Below, piece after piece: positions 44,601-56,058 of a DNA stretch of 64,000 nucleotides. A program made the position numbers and the translations under genes. Numbering within the stretch: the first letter of the stretch is position 1; every line of letters starts with the position of its first letter. Location: the NCBI GenBank assembly GCA_024734555.1, contig JANPWX010000127.1, positions 79,780 to 143,779 of the forward strand. The letters run 5' to 3'. The notes beneath the pieces were generated by a model. It was given only the letters and a program-made list of their open reading frames with translations, did not search any database and was not told the DNA's origin. Origin of the DNA: Trochalopteron elliotii. Lineage: Eukaryota; Chordata; Aves; Passeriformes; Leiothrichidae.

Positions 44601-46801
44601 ACAGACAGATAAACAGGCAGACTCCTGCTTCCCTGAAGGCTGCCCTTTGTCAAATTTACACCAAGCTTTTTTATCTGACGAGAACTTAAATTGGCCTTAA
44701 AGTTTCCCTCGCTGCAGATTCCACCCTGAGGAACATTTGCTGTGATTTCCTCGGAGTATCCCGCTGAAATAACTCATTTTTCCCTAATAGCTCTGCTAAC
44801 TCCAGGTCCATCCTGTAGCACATTGGAGTTCCAGAGAAGTCCTGGTGGAGAGAAAAGATTAATAGAGGCAGCTGATGCTTTCAGGCAGGTTCAGCTGACT
44901 TAAAATCAGATACAGAGAGAAGGTTTTATAGACTCATTATTTTCTCTAGATATTCCTTCAGTGCAAATACATTTCACCTAGTTTTCAACTTCATGTCACT
45001 GCATTCCACTTAATGTCATTGCGTTTGACGTGAAGAGCTGTTTCTAATTAGGGTTTTATGAAACTAATCAGCCCAGCCAGGTAAAATCCAGTCCAAAGGA
45101 ACAAACTGGGCCTGTCTGTCTGCAGGACTCGCTGGGCTCTCTGCTCTGTCAAACCCTATAGGACGTCAAACCCTCCAAGAGCAGCTGAGTGAAACCAGAT
45201 GTGCTCAGGCCTTGTCTGAGCTCCCTTTCCACGTGGATGGAGCAGGTGTTTGGTGATTATCAGAGCTCAGCCTGCAAAACCTGGCCTGGTTCTGCCTTTC
45301 TCAGAGCCTTCCAGATAATGTGGCTGAAGGGGAAAACGAGGCTGGTTCCCACTCAGGGCTGGAGGTCTCACTTCACTCTCCTTTCCCACCTCATATTCCT
45401 TTTTCCCCCTTTTTTTGGGCCAAGGCCCAGCAATTTGCTGAGCAAGGCATCCAAGGCAGCAGTGGGACACAATCCAGTGCAGTGGGTGGTTGCAGAGTAC
45501 TGGGGAGAAATTTGAACTGGCCTCGTTAATAGAAGATTCCTAAAGCCAGCTATAAAATCATTCCTATTTTTAATGTTTTAAAATTCCTTCCCTAATTCTG
45601 TCAGAAATTCTGAAATTCGCTCCCAAGTTTGATTTTGCTGGTCTCGCCCTGTGAGTGGAAAATTTGGTTTATTGAGTTTTTTTTTTTGATCTGCCCTCTA
45701 ATTGCCATTCCTGAGCTGTGCAGCACATCTGAACTCCCTGGAATTCTTTTATGGGCAGAGAACCAGAAGATTTGACATCCTTTGGAAAAAGAAATTAGTA
45801 ATTTCTCGAGTTTATCCTGGGCTGGCATTGTTCAGCAGGAGAAAATCACAAAGTTAACAAAGGTGAAATAACTGTAACAGTAATAATTCATCCCTAGATC
45901 ATGAATTCAGTTTTAAACCACAGTCCTTTGAATGACTTTGTAAAAAATGTAACTGACTTCTACTCTTTCTAGGAGTTTATTTGCAGTGTGTTACTGTGTT
46001 TAATGGTGAAATGCATCTGAAGGAGTGGGTAGTGAGGCAAAATATGGTGCTGGATATCAAATGCATGACAGAAAATTAATATATAGCATAATTCAAACTA
46101 GATTGGTGAAAGAATAAATTGATTTCTTTATATAGACTTGCTCTTTTAAACCTGAGGCATTGATTTTCCCATTGAGTTCCTTGGAGATGAATGTAAAGGA
46201 GAGAATTTTCTATTAGAAATAATCAGAGATTTTAGAAATCTCATTAAAACTTTCTCTGATGAGATATTGGGGAGGTCTGGAGCTTGAGGAGGGGGAGTTT
46301 AATGTTTGCCATAGAAAACAGAGGAAACACAAATGAAAACATCACTTTTCCTTCTTTTTGTTCATCCCTTCCTTTAAAGAAGGGGTTTGTTAGAACAGCC
46401 AGCACTGCCACAGATAAGAGAATAATCTTAATAGATATTCTACCATGCTAAAAATAATTGGTGGTGGTTTGGTTTTGGGGTGTTTTTTTTGGTATTTTTT
46501 ATAATTATTCCAGTAATACCTTTGCTCCCTGTTGTTCTCCAGCCTGGCTCCTTCCAGGAAAATGTAACACAATCATCCCATGTTTCTTAACTCCTTTCCA
46601 CAGCACTGAGCCCTGAGTCAGGCTCCTACTGAGCTCTTCAGAGGATGTTTAGCACTGTCAGCTCTGGTTTCTGCATAACTTTAAGTCAAGAGCCCAGGTT
46701 TAGGCTGAGTTGGGACAATCCCCCTGCAATTCAGAATACAACAAAAGTGATGGGAGTCCTGCTGGAATAACCACTGCAATGAAGTTTGTATGCATAACCA
46801 A
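41653..46801. other. Long unique non-coding stretch
   Basis: About 5 kb with no gene, CR1, LTR or tandem array that I can identify. It is the longest repeat-poor part of the window. Frames up to 108 codons are scattered and overlap. A possible conserved block is listed separately. Confidence 0.5.
44620..45070. promoter_or_regulatory. Candidate conserved non-coding block
   Basis: About 450 bp of complex sequence in the repeat-poor part of the window. It includes CATTGCGTTTGACGTGAAGA, 'TTTCTAATTAGGGTTTTATG', CTCATTATTTTCTCTAGATA and a TTTTATCTGACGAGAAC segment. The texture is of a conserved non-coding element. This is inference only. Confidence 0.25.
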
Positions 46802-46874
46802 TACAAAAAAAAAAAAAACAAAACAAAACCAAAACCAAAGCCAAAATAACAAAATAACAAAATAAATAAATAAC
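46802..46874. repeat. A-rich low-complexity tract
   Basis: AAAACAAAACAAAACCAAAA and (AAATAAAT) runs. The opposite-strand Phe/Gly/Val-rich frame is a by-product. Confidence 0.9.
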
Positions 46875-46901
46875 CATTGTTAAAAGTAACTACAACAAAA
46901 A

Positions 46902-46956
46902 AATTGTTATGGAATATTTTTGTAAATATTACAAAAAATATTCCATTACAAATTGG
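46902..46956. repeat. A/T-rich imperfect hairpin, arms about 26 bp
   Basis: TGGAATATTTTTGTAA (46911-46926) pairs with TTACAAAAAATATTCCA (46930-46946) around a 3-base spacer, with one bulged base. The pairing extends outward through AATTGTTA against TACAAATT with a small gap. It resembles the tip of a small palindromic element. No target duplication is evident. Confidence 0.7.
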
Positions 46957-48036
46957 AATAGCCAATAAAAATAAAGGAGAAAGCATTTTCTAGTCAAAGC
47001 CCAACTTTTTGCTAATAAAGATACAGGGGGATCATCAGAGCTGCTCCCAAAGCTGAGGTGAAAGTTTCATTTTTCTCCTCGTGGGCAGAGTTCTTGTTCG
47101 TTTCCTGCTCATTCAAAAATGGTTCCAGCTCTTTGCTGGAAGTAGGGAGAAAAATGTAATTTAAAAATGTCAAAGCGTCTCCCTCCCCTCAGGCCTTTGC
47201 CAATATTTGCCCCTCGAATGAAAGTTTAGGAGGATTTGGAGGAAATGAAACATTCAGGAGAATTAGCCCAAGGTCTCCCTTCTCCTAAGTCATAAATCCT
47301 GTTTGTGGAAGAGTCTCCCAGCCAAATTTGCCCGAATTTGGAGCTACTGGATCCCAGTCTGTTTTTGACTAACTCCTCTGCTAGCAGCTGAAACTCCACA
47401 ATTCCTGGTGATCCAGCTTAAAACTGCATTAATTATTATTTTTTTTTTTAAGAGTCTGGCTGAAAATTCCTTCTTTGCCAATCTGGATTTCCAGATTTCC
47501 AGATTCCAGATTTCCAGCAAATCTGCTTTGATTTGCTGTTGTGCTGCTCATTCCTCCCCTCAATGGCTTCACATGCTCTCAATTCTCCTCCTCCTCCCTG
47601 CTGCAAAAATCTGCTCATCTGACTGAAGGGAGACTTCCAAAATCCTGCCCTGAGCCTTCCTCCTTCCCTTCCAAAAGACTTCAACAATCTCCTCTCTCTC
47701 TTTTTTTTTTTTTTCTTTTTTTTCTTCTTTTTTTCTCTTTATTTTTTCTCTTTTCCTTACATCATCCTCGTGGCTCACATCCTTTCCCTCCTGATTCATT
47801 ATGTCACCATGAATCTCTCTTCAAACACATCTGGGGCTGGAGGGAGAAGGGGCTAATGGCTCTAACATCTGGCAGGATTATTTTGGTATTATCATTGCAG
47901 CTTCCTCCTGTTTCTCCTGCTTCCCTTTTGGCACTGGGGATGACAGGGAAATGTTTCCTTCCAGCTCTCTCCTGAGGAATAAAATGAGGCTTTTTGGGCA
48001 AAAAAATTAGAGGCCACGACTGAGGGTGTGTTTGAC
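46957..48036. other. Unique non-coding stretch
   Basis: No gene recognised. A T/C-rich tract lies at 47690-47757. Confidence 0.5.
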
Positions 48037-48082
48037 AAATATCAAAATATCACAAAATATCACAAAATATCACAAAATATCA
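48037..48082. repeat. 10-bp tandem repeat, about 4.5 copies
   Basis: ATCACAAAAT repeated with exact 10-base spacing, preceded by one ATCAAAAT variant. Confidence 0.9.
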
Positions 48083-49680
48083 AGTGATGCCCTAATTTTT
48101 GGTGTCAATATCCTGGAATTCCCTGCCCTGTGCTCCCTAGAGGGGAGGAAAAGTTGGTGTTCCAGTGCCACCAGCACAGCTTGGAGCCACCACCACGGAG
48201 CCAAATCCACCAGGATCAGCTCCAAGGAAACATCATTTAATTTTGTGAATGCTGAGATGGAAAATCCCCTAAGCCCTGAACTCCCAGAGTATTTGGAGGT
48301 TGGATTCTGTCCTGTAAGAGCAGGAACACTCCAGGTGTTCTGCACGGATTCCTCCACCCCAAACCCACAGAAAATTTTCTGCATCAATCCCGAGGACGGC
48401 TTGGGTTTGGTGTCACAGCAAATCAACTTTGCTGCCTGAGGAATCCTCACTGCTGACATCCCATAATTTTTTCTGCTGGTGGGATCTGAGATATTCCTTA
48501 ACACAGCTGCCAACTCAACCCCCCAAAATCTGGCTGTGAGCCTGGTGTCAAGTGGCCCTGGGGATTATTTGGCAGCCAGAGATCACATCCAGGAGGAGAA
48601 AGGAGAAGGGATGAATTCATATTTTCCCTCCTGGGCTTGCAGGGAATTGTCTGTGCCCCAGAAAAATGGTGTCAGGGATGGTGGAGAGTTATTTCCACCC
48701 ACCAGGATGACAAAAGATGGACAGGCATGAAATCCTGCTCTGCAGCAGCATTAAAGCTCTTCAAGGTTCATAGCTCAAGATTCATTATCACTTTTTCTTT
48801 ATTTTCATCTCATAAATCACCAGGAAATTTATTTGGAGGTTACTGTGATACAAATACACCAAAGAAGCACTAAATACACCTCGTTTCTCCTTTTTCTGTT
48901 TTCCCATTGGTGCCTTTGTTATTTATCAAGGACATTTGCCATGAAACCAGTGGTTACCCCCCATCAGGGTCCCATCTTCCCTTCCCATCACGCCTGATCC
49001 CACTGCAGGGATGATTATTTGGAATTTACGAGGCTGGAATCATTTCGGGAAGAGCCCAGAGTGGCGTCACCAACCCAAATTCCAGTTGAGGGAGGAAAGA
49101 GTCGGTGAATGAGAATCTTCTCCTCATGCTCCACTCTCACAGGGAAGGCAAGCATCCCTGAGCATCCCTGGAATCCGTGTCTACATCCCCTTTTCCCCAC
49201 CAAAACAGGGACTATGTACCACAAGACACACAGCTCAGTGAATAATTCATACAGAAATTCACATTAAAGGAGTTCTCTGAGTTCCTGTCCATGAATTACC
49301 CATGAGCAGATGCTGATTCCCTCAACGTGCTCATTACTAGAGAGGATTCATTCAATAATTCCTGCAAATTCTTTGGCTTTCTCCTAGTTTGGAACTCAGG
49401 TTCCTGTTAGCATCTAACATTAAAAAATTCAGCTATTGTGACTTGGTGCAGAAATAGCGACTTTTGGTTTGGAAGTTTTCAGTCTCCAGGAACAATATTT
49501 AGTAAATATGGATCCAAATTTTCAATTAAAGGGTTGGGTGAATGATTTTTCTGTCTTACCTCCATCCATGAGATGTTACAATGCCCTTCCTCAATCCCTT
49601 TGCTGATACACCCTGGTCTCCTGTCCCACAGGAGGTTCTGCTCTAAATTAAACTCATCCTGGAGCTATTATTGGAAGGGA
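48083..49680. other. Unique non-coding stretch
   Basis: No gene recognised. The overlapping 137- and 147-codon frames at 48026-48513 lie on opposite strands and neither has a visible domain. Confidence 0.5.
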
Positions 49681-49770
49681 CATTCCATTCCATTCCATTC
49701 CATTCCATTCCATTCCATTCCATTCCATTCCATTCCATTCCATTCCATCCCATCCCATCCCATCCCATCC
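49681..49770. repeat. (CATTC)n then (CATCC)n microsatellite
   Basis: Thirteen CATTC units are followed by five CATCC units, with no interruptions. The variant block at one end indicates a point change that then expanded. Confidence 0.97.
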
Positions 49771-51070
49771 CGTTCCTGCAAACCAAATGCCAAGGCAGCT
49801 AAAAACAAAAGTGCCATTCTAAATGTCCATCCTATTCAAAATAAATAAATTTAAAAGACCATTCAAAAGGTCTTTTTAAACAAACTCCCACAGAATGTCC
49901 ATAAACTCGACAGCTGGGTGGAAACTATTCCCACCTTTCAGATGAGCTCCAGGGTTTATCCAAGAGGGAGCAGATCCTGCCAGCCCTTGTTAAAGCAACT
50001 GCAAATAAAATTATTGCATTTCTTTATTTCAAATCTTGGTTTTTGAAACAGAGCAAGATTTGCTTCATTTCATTGTGCCTGAAATGGCTACAAATGGCTT
50101 ATGGTGAGGTGGGTAATTAGGGGTTGTGACAGCGGGACTTTTGGCCTGGTTGAGATCACAGAACTTGACCCACCAGGACTTTTTGGCCTCACTGGATAAT
50201 TAATTTGCCACATGGCTCAGAAAACAACAAGCAGAGCTGTTCCTTTCCCTGCAGATCATGGTTTGGGGAGTCCCTGTGAAGTTCTTTCAGGATGGGCAGC
50301 TAAAGGTTGACAGAAGAGCAAATTTGAGTGCAAAACGATTCCAAAAATGAAACCTCAAATTGTCCACGGTGTTCCCTGCAGGCAGCACCGCCTTCCTTGC
50401 AAAGAATCATAAATGGGAATGCAGCAAAGAAAGAGGCTGATAAATTAGCCAGAGATCCATGAGGAGAAAGCCAGCCAGAGCCCCAAGCCCTCCAAGACAT
50501 ATGTCTTTATTTACCCAAACATAAATCAAACCCAACAGGAACTCGTGCGAGTAAATCGGATCCCGTTTGTATGTTTTTCCTGACACATAAATCTGGCTGG
50601 AGCAGAACGGCATGAAAAATAGAGGAACCAAACTCCCACAGGGACTCATCTTTCACGGAACCTGGACTGATCACTTACCCTGCTGGGCTGGGCTCTGGGG
50701 CTCCAGGGAATCCCGGGATGGCCGGGGGCAGCGGGATGAGTGTCTGAGGGGTTTCTGTGCTGGAGGCCAGAGGGGTTGGGTGTGGGTTCTGTGTGCTACT
50801 GTGCATCCCACCTTTAGGGATGTCATTCCCCATTCATATTTTGCCTCTTCCAAGGCTCTGAAGGAAAAGCCAGCAGCTGTTTGGGTGTCAAACAGTGAAA
50901 CACAACGCAGGGCATCCAATGAGAGTAAAGCCAAGGGGTGAATTAATCAAGGGAGCCTGGTGGGTCAAGTTCCACGACCTGGACACAAAAATAAACCACT
51001 TACAGGTGGGTCTGTGGCTGAATCTCCCTGTGCTGCAGCCCACGAGGACTCAGCCATCCTCCAAGGGGTG
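49771..51070. other. Unique non-coding stretch
   Basis: No gene recognised. Overlapping chance frames occur at 50612-51290. Confidence 0.5.
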
Positions 51071-51590
51071 GGAGAGCATCCCTTGGGGTGGGACAGGAGT
51101 GGCTTCAGTCCCCTGGGCTCCCAGTTCCATCATTTCCCACCTTTCCAGCTGATGGAATTCTCCCAGGGAGAGCATCCCTTGGGATGGGACAGTGTCACTA
51201 TAGGACACAAAATAAACGACACTCACGCTGTCAGGTTGTCAGGGTAAAAAGAGAGAAGTTTATTTTTCCACCTCGATTTATATAGATTTTGGACAATGAC
51301 CACAGATTGGACAAACGAGGTTGACACCTCTCCAACCACACTGGTCAAACTAAAAGTCTATCAATTGTCCCTCCTCAAGAGAGGAACAATGAGCAAGAAA
51401 AGCAGTTTACGATAACATTACTTTCTTTTACACAAAAATCTGTGAAAAACTTCACTACAAAAATGCAAACATCAGAAGGCTGAAAAAGATCAAAGCAACA
51501 GGACAGGAGTGGCTTCAGCCCCCTGGGTGGTCAGTTCCACCACTTCCCACCATTCCAGCTGATGGGATTCTCCCAGGGAGCTGTGAGTGA
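51071..51590. repeat. Two-unit tandem duplication (96-bp unit) hosting an LTR
   Basis: Unit 1 (about 51071-51166) and unit 2 (51167-51192 plus 51501-51590) share AGCATCCCTTGGG, TGGGACAGGAGTGGCTTCAG, CCCCCTGGG/TCCCCTGGG and 'CCAGCTGATGGAATTCTCCC'. Core starts at 51075 and 51171 give a 96-bp period. Unit 2 is split by the LTR at 51193-51500. Unit 1 keeps the uninterrupted site GGGACAGGAGTGG. Confidence 0.93.
51193..51500 (-). mobile_element. Solo ERV LTR, family X, copy 2
   Basis: The plus strand reads TGTCACTATAGGACAC to TCAAAGCAACA. It is the reverse complement of the LTR at 7196-7485 over its whole length, roughly 80-85% identical by eye. The poly(A) signal appears as TTTATT at 51259-51264 and the TATA-like box as TTTATATAG at 51277-51285, both on the minus strand. 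GGACAG flanks it exactly on both sides (51187-51192 and 51501-51506). A six-base duplication is typical of class II (ERVK/beta-like) elements. Confidence 0.93.
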
Positions 51591-51949
51591 AGTGCTCAGG
51601 TGGATCAGCTCTTTGGGGAGCAGTGCAGGAACATCCCCTGTGCTGCATCTCCATGAAATACTAACCACAGAATGTTTCGCAGCCGGATCCACGAGGAAGA
51701 ATTCCAGGAGGGAAGAATTCCCTCTTTCTCAGCCCTGTTTTGCCATCCAAGCTGCTGAGACTGTGAATTCCCCCATCCTAGAACTTGAAGAGACCTTAGG
51801 TGAATCCAGCCTCGCTCTCAGGAATGTTATGGTTTCAATTTTGGCAAACACGGGGTGTTTTCATAGAGATTCCTCTTGCTTGTGCTAAAAGATGGAACAC
51901 GAGAGAGGGTTTTGCTCCCCTGGCTGACAAAGTTTGCTTTGAATAAAAA
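51591..51949. other. Unique non-coding stretch
   Basis: Nothing recognised between the duplication and the microsatellite. Confidence 0.5.
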
Positions 51950-52090
51950 ATAACATAACATAACATAACATAAAATATAAAATATAAAATATAAAATATA
52001 AAATATAAAATATAAAATATAAAATANTAAAATATAAAATATAAAATATAAAATATAAAATATAAAATATAAAACATAAAATATAAATAT
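51950..52090. repeat. (ATAAC)n then (ATAAAAT)n microsatellite with an ambiguous base
   Basis: About five ATAAC units are followed by roughly 15 units of the seven-base ATAAAAT. An undetermined base (n) at 52027 again marks uncertain assembly inside an array. Confidence 0.96.
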
Positions 52091-53164
52091 ATATGGATCA
52101 TGGAAAACATTGAAGTTGGTGTCTGAGAAGGGAGAATAGATGGATCTCGGGAAGGGATTTTTTCTCTGGATGTCCAACCAAAACTGCACACGAGCTCAGC
52201 TGCTCCATGTGCCAGGATCCAGCTCCCTCCAGGTGCTGCTGCACTCCCACCCAAAATCCTCTCCAGGAAAAGTGGGCACCTGACAGGAGAAAAATATGAA
52301 AAATAACCCAACTTCACCCGTGGCTGAGAAGGACTTCCCATATTTCACTGTCTGCTTATCTCTGTTACCTCAGATAAATTAGGTCAACCAGGGAATGTGG
52401 CCCATGTGCTAAAGCCATCAGGGGATGATGTCATGGCCACAACGAGTCCTCTTTGAGGAGTTTAAAAGGTAATTGAAAGGTTATTTTTTTTAGAAGTTCA
52501 CTGCATTTTTTATTATTTTTTTTTTTTCTAATGGGAAGTAAATGAGATTCAGGTCATACTCAGGCAAGCTCGGGGTGAAGTCATGGGGTGAAGAGAGGGA
52601 AGATGGAGTTGAAGATTAATTTGATTAGGATTTCTTAAGATAATATTTGATTTTATGAGGGGTTTAAAAGCGGCAAGGTCCATTTACTAAATCTGAGCTG
52701 TTCATCAATTTTTTTTTTTTTGAGGCTGCACAGAAAAGGTGCAGAGCTTTGCTTGGAGTTAGATGGTCACAAGTGGAGAAAAAAATTAACACCAGTTACA
52801 ATAAGAATCTGGAAACTGTTAACAGAAAAATTGGAGTTGATTAAAGGCAGAGTTGAGGATCCTCTGATTTCCCCGTGAATTCCCGAATTTTTGCAACACA
52901 CCAACTTTTACCTTGGGTGAACACTGAGAGGTTTTTTTTATTGCAACAAATAAATTGAAAAATCCACAGGAAGGAAACAATTCCTTGCCATACTCCTAGT
53001 TCCCAGAACAAAAAATTATTGAAGGCAGAGATTTATCTCTTGTTACTCATAAATAAAACTTTGACTGAAATAGGAAATAATGTGGATCCAAAGGATAAAA
53101 TCCCATCCAAGCCTAAACTCTGCCAGTGTGAAGCCATTCCCCTCATCCTGGCACTGCATGTCCT
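52091..53164. other. Unique non-coding stretch
   Basis: No gene recognised. T-runs at 52503-52527 and 52710-52722. Confidence 0.5.
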
Positions 53165-53328
53165 TATCAAATCCTATAAAATCTTATACAATCTTATAAA
53201 AATCTTATCGAATCTTATTGAATCTTATCAAATCTTACAAAATCTTATAAAATCTTATAAAACTTTATAAAATCTTATAAAAATCTTATAAAAATCTTAC
53301 AAAATCTTATAAAAATCTAATCAAATCT
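53165..53328. repeat. 11-12-bp tandem repeat, about 14 copies
   Basis: AATCTTATAAA with variants (AATCTTATCG, AATCTTATTG, AATCTTACAA, AACTTTATAA). One-base length differences come from an extra A in some units. Confidence 0.93.
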
Positions 53329-54197
53329 CTTCCCATCTTTCTTTCAGGCTCCTTTCAGTCCCTGGCAGGCCCCAGTTGGGTCACCCCAAACCCTTCTCTT
53401 CTCCAGGCTGAATTTTGCTGTTGTGATCTCCCCAGACATGTCTGGATTCTCCATCCTCTGCCAGCCACACATCTCATCACTGTGAATAACAATGCAGTTA
53501 TTAAGGAAATGTTTCATTTTTGAACGGGGACGGGGTATGATCTGTGAAAAGAATAACTCAAAGCTCCATCTCCCAAACCAGGAGCTGCATTCCTAAAAAC
53601 CCAATTTTTATTAATTCTCCCTCACCCACTGAGGAGCACCTGAATGTGGAGAGAACAGCACTTTTCTCTCAGGAGCAGGTAAGAAAAAATCACCTAAAAC
53701 TTAATTTATAGCATATTTTTCTTCAATCCATGATGGTCCAAGTAGGCTTGGTCCTAATTTCACTCAGGGCTGGGAAAGGGAGTTCAGGAAAACATCTGGA
53801 TGTCTCCAGATTAAACATGGGTGGAAGTCTGTGCAATGAATTGAGTTGGCCCTGGGATGATTTTGCTCATCCTTGCTCCTGTGAAAATATTTGCACTGTG
53901 ACTTTGGGGCCAAGTGAGCTCTGCCTGTGTTTGTCGAGGACTGAGAGGAATGTTTGCAGGAGAATTTTGGAAAAGGGCTCTGCACGGTGTGGATTAGTGT
54001 CATTTCAGCCCTGCCATAATTAAATACCAGCAGCAATCAGCAAACAACAACCAGAAAGTGAACTTAGATTAAAAAATGCCTTTAGAGAAAAACCAATTAC
54101 CACAAGCATTTATAACATTGGGAAAATGCAAATCACACTGGGGGTTTTATCTCTTTTCCTCCACCTCCAAACTCCAGGAAAGCTCCATGGGCTCCCA
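53329..54197. other. Unique non-coding stretch
   Basis: Nothing recognised before the tandem array. Confidence 0.5.
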
Positions 54198-54690
54198 GGA
54201 TTTCTCCTAGAGCAGCCTGTGGTGGGAAATGGGAGTGAACAGCTTTAAAATTCTGTTTTAGCATCCTGAATCCCATATTTAGGTGCTGAGGAAGCCCAAA
54301 AACTCTTTGGTAACTGTTGGCCCTGTGAGAATTCCTGGAGCATCAGCTGCCCAAGGATTTCTCCTGCAGCAGCCTGTGGTGGGAAATGGGACTGATCAGC
54401 TCTAAAATTCTGTTTTAGCAACCTGAATCCCATATTTAGGTGCTCTAAACTGCTTGAGGAACCTGAATCCAATATTTAGGTGCCCAGGAAATCCAAAAAC
54501 TCTTTGGTGATTGTTGGCCCTGTGAGAATTCCTGGAGCATCAGCTGCCCAAGGATTTCTCCTGCAGCAGCCTGTGGTGGGAAATGGGAGTGAACAGCTTT
54601 AAAATCTTGTTTTAACAGCCTGATTCCCATATTTAGGTGCTCTAAACTGCTTGAGCAACCTGAATCCAATATTTAGGTGCTCTAAACTCC
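54198..54690. repeat. Tandem repeat, 156- and 197-bp units, 3 copies
   Basis: AGGATTTCTCCTGCAGCAGC starts units at 54198, 54354 and 54551. Shared segments are CTGTGGTGGGAAATGGGA, ATCCCATATTTAGGTGCT, 'AACTCTTTGGTAACTGTTGG' and 'AGAATTCCTGGAGCATCAGC'. Units 2 and 3 carry an extra part of about 40 bp (TGCTCTAAACTGCTTGAG, AACCTGAATCCAATATTTAG) that is itself a near repeat of the preceding segment. Confidence 0.94.
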
Positions 54691-55363
54691 TGTTAGCTGA
54701 GCTAAAGCTGAGCCTGGGTTCTTAATCCCAGCCCAGTGGGGGATAAAGACATAACCCAGCATGTCCGTGGTGCAGAAAGGAGCTGAAACTCTCTTCCTTT
54801 CCTTTCAGGCCAGCATTCCAAGTTATCTAATTCCCATTCCTGTTGTCTGCAAGCTAAAATTCAATATCTGAACCTCTTCTGTGCCACAACCAGTGAAACC
54901 CAAGCCTGGTTTTTTCCTGTTTCTCTCTGATGAGGCTGATGAAGATGTAATGAAGTCAGGTTTGGGATGCAGGGTAACACATTCCAGCTCTGCCCTCTCA
55001 GGTTTACTCCAAGGGTTCCCCTCTGATACAGGATACTGAATTCCCACAGAGTCCTCCAATCCCTGCTGTGCAGCACCAGTGTGTGGCCAGGGGGGTTTGG
55101 CATTGTTGGAGAGCAGATTTCAGCCAGGTTTGTCACCCTCCGTGCTGCAGAGGGGTTGGTTTGTGAAAGAGGAGCCACAGACTCTTTATTTGCTGGGGAA
55201 ACAGCAAAAGCTCAGCTGTCAATCATACCCAAATCTCCATCTAAAATCTGCTTTTCCCTCCACTGTCACAATGTGCTGCTGCTCTCCCATGGACAGATAA
55301 AAGGGGCTGATCTCTGAGAGAAAGGAATGCCTTCAAATATGAAATATTCCCTTCATTTCTGCC
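54691..55363. other. Unique non-coding stretch
   Basis: No gene recognised. Confidence 0.5.
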
Positions 55364-56058
55364 TCTCTTGGGTTGCAATGCAGGATGTAACCAAAAGTTT
55401 GTATTCAATCACCAGCTGTTAAACCAGCTGGGGCAGTGTTCTTTACCCCTTCCAGGACCCATCCCTCATGACTCTGGGGGGATATCCTCTGTTAAAACCA
55501 GGTGGAGAGGTAGTTTTTTTATCCCTTCCAGGACCCATCCTTCCTCCAGGGGATCTCTGCTGCCCATGGGCCATCCAGGCTCACTGCAGGGCTGAGACAA
55601 TTCCATCATCCCACCCCGGGGAGGAGCCCAGCATTCCCACCTGGATCAAAGCTGGCATTCAGAACAGCAGCACAGCCTGTGTGCACTGGATTCCCAGAGG
55701 GAGCCCAGACCCATCTCAGCACCACTGGGCCCTTCTACAGGATCATCTCTGCTCCACCAGAACCACATCTGGCACTGCAGGAGGACTGGATTGGGCTGAC
55801 ACCAACACCCTGACCAACAGGGGGTCAGCAGTGTTCTGACTCTGGCAGGGTTTGCTTTTTGTTCGTTTGTTTTTTGTACTACCACATTTTTATTTTTAAT
55901 ATTCTTAGTAAAGAACTGTTCTTCCTATTCCCATATCTTTGCCTGTGAGCCCCTTAATTTCAAAATTATAATAATTTGGAGGGAGGGGGTTTACATGCTC
56001 CATCCCAAGGGAAGCTCTGGCTTTCCCTGGCACACACCTGTCTTTCCAAACTGAGACA
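55364..56058 (+). mobile_element. Solo ERV LTR, family Y, copy 2
   Basis: This is the reverse complement of the LTR at 28347-28949 across its whole length, for example CATCCAGGCTCACTGCAGGG and CTGACCAACAGGGGGTCAGC. It starts TCTCTTGGGTTGCAATGC (first TG mutated to TC) and ends CAAACTGAGACA. A poly(A)-like AGTAAA lies at 55907-55912. It is about 90 bp longer than copy 1, because the segment with 'TCCCTTCCAGGACCCATCC' occurs twice (near 55450 and 55525). It also has a T/G-rich insertion near 55850-55875. No internal region is attached. Confidence 0.85.

Noticed and set aside
49681..49770. Centromeric or satellite-II-type DNA
   Set aside because: The CATTC motif is similar, but 90 bp of a clean pentanucleotide is an ordinary microsatellite.
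7196..51500. The two family X LTRs as ends of one provirus
   Set aside because: They are in opposite orientation, clearly diverged and 44 kb apart, with separate target sites.
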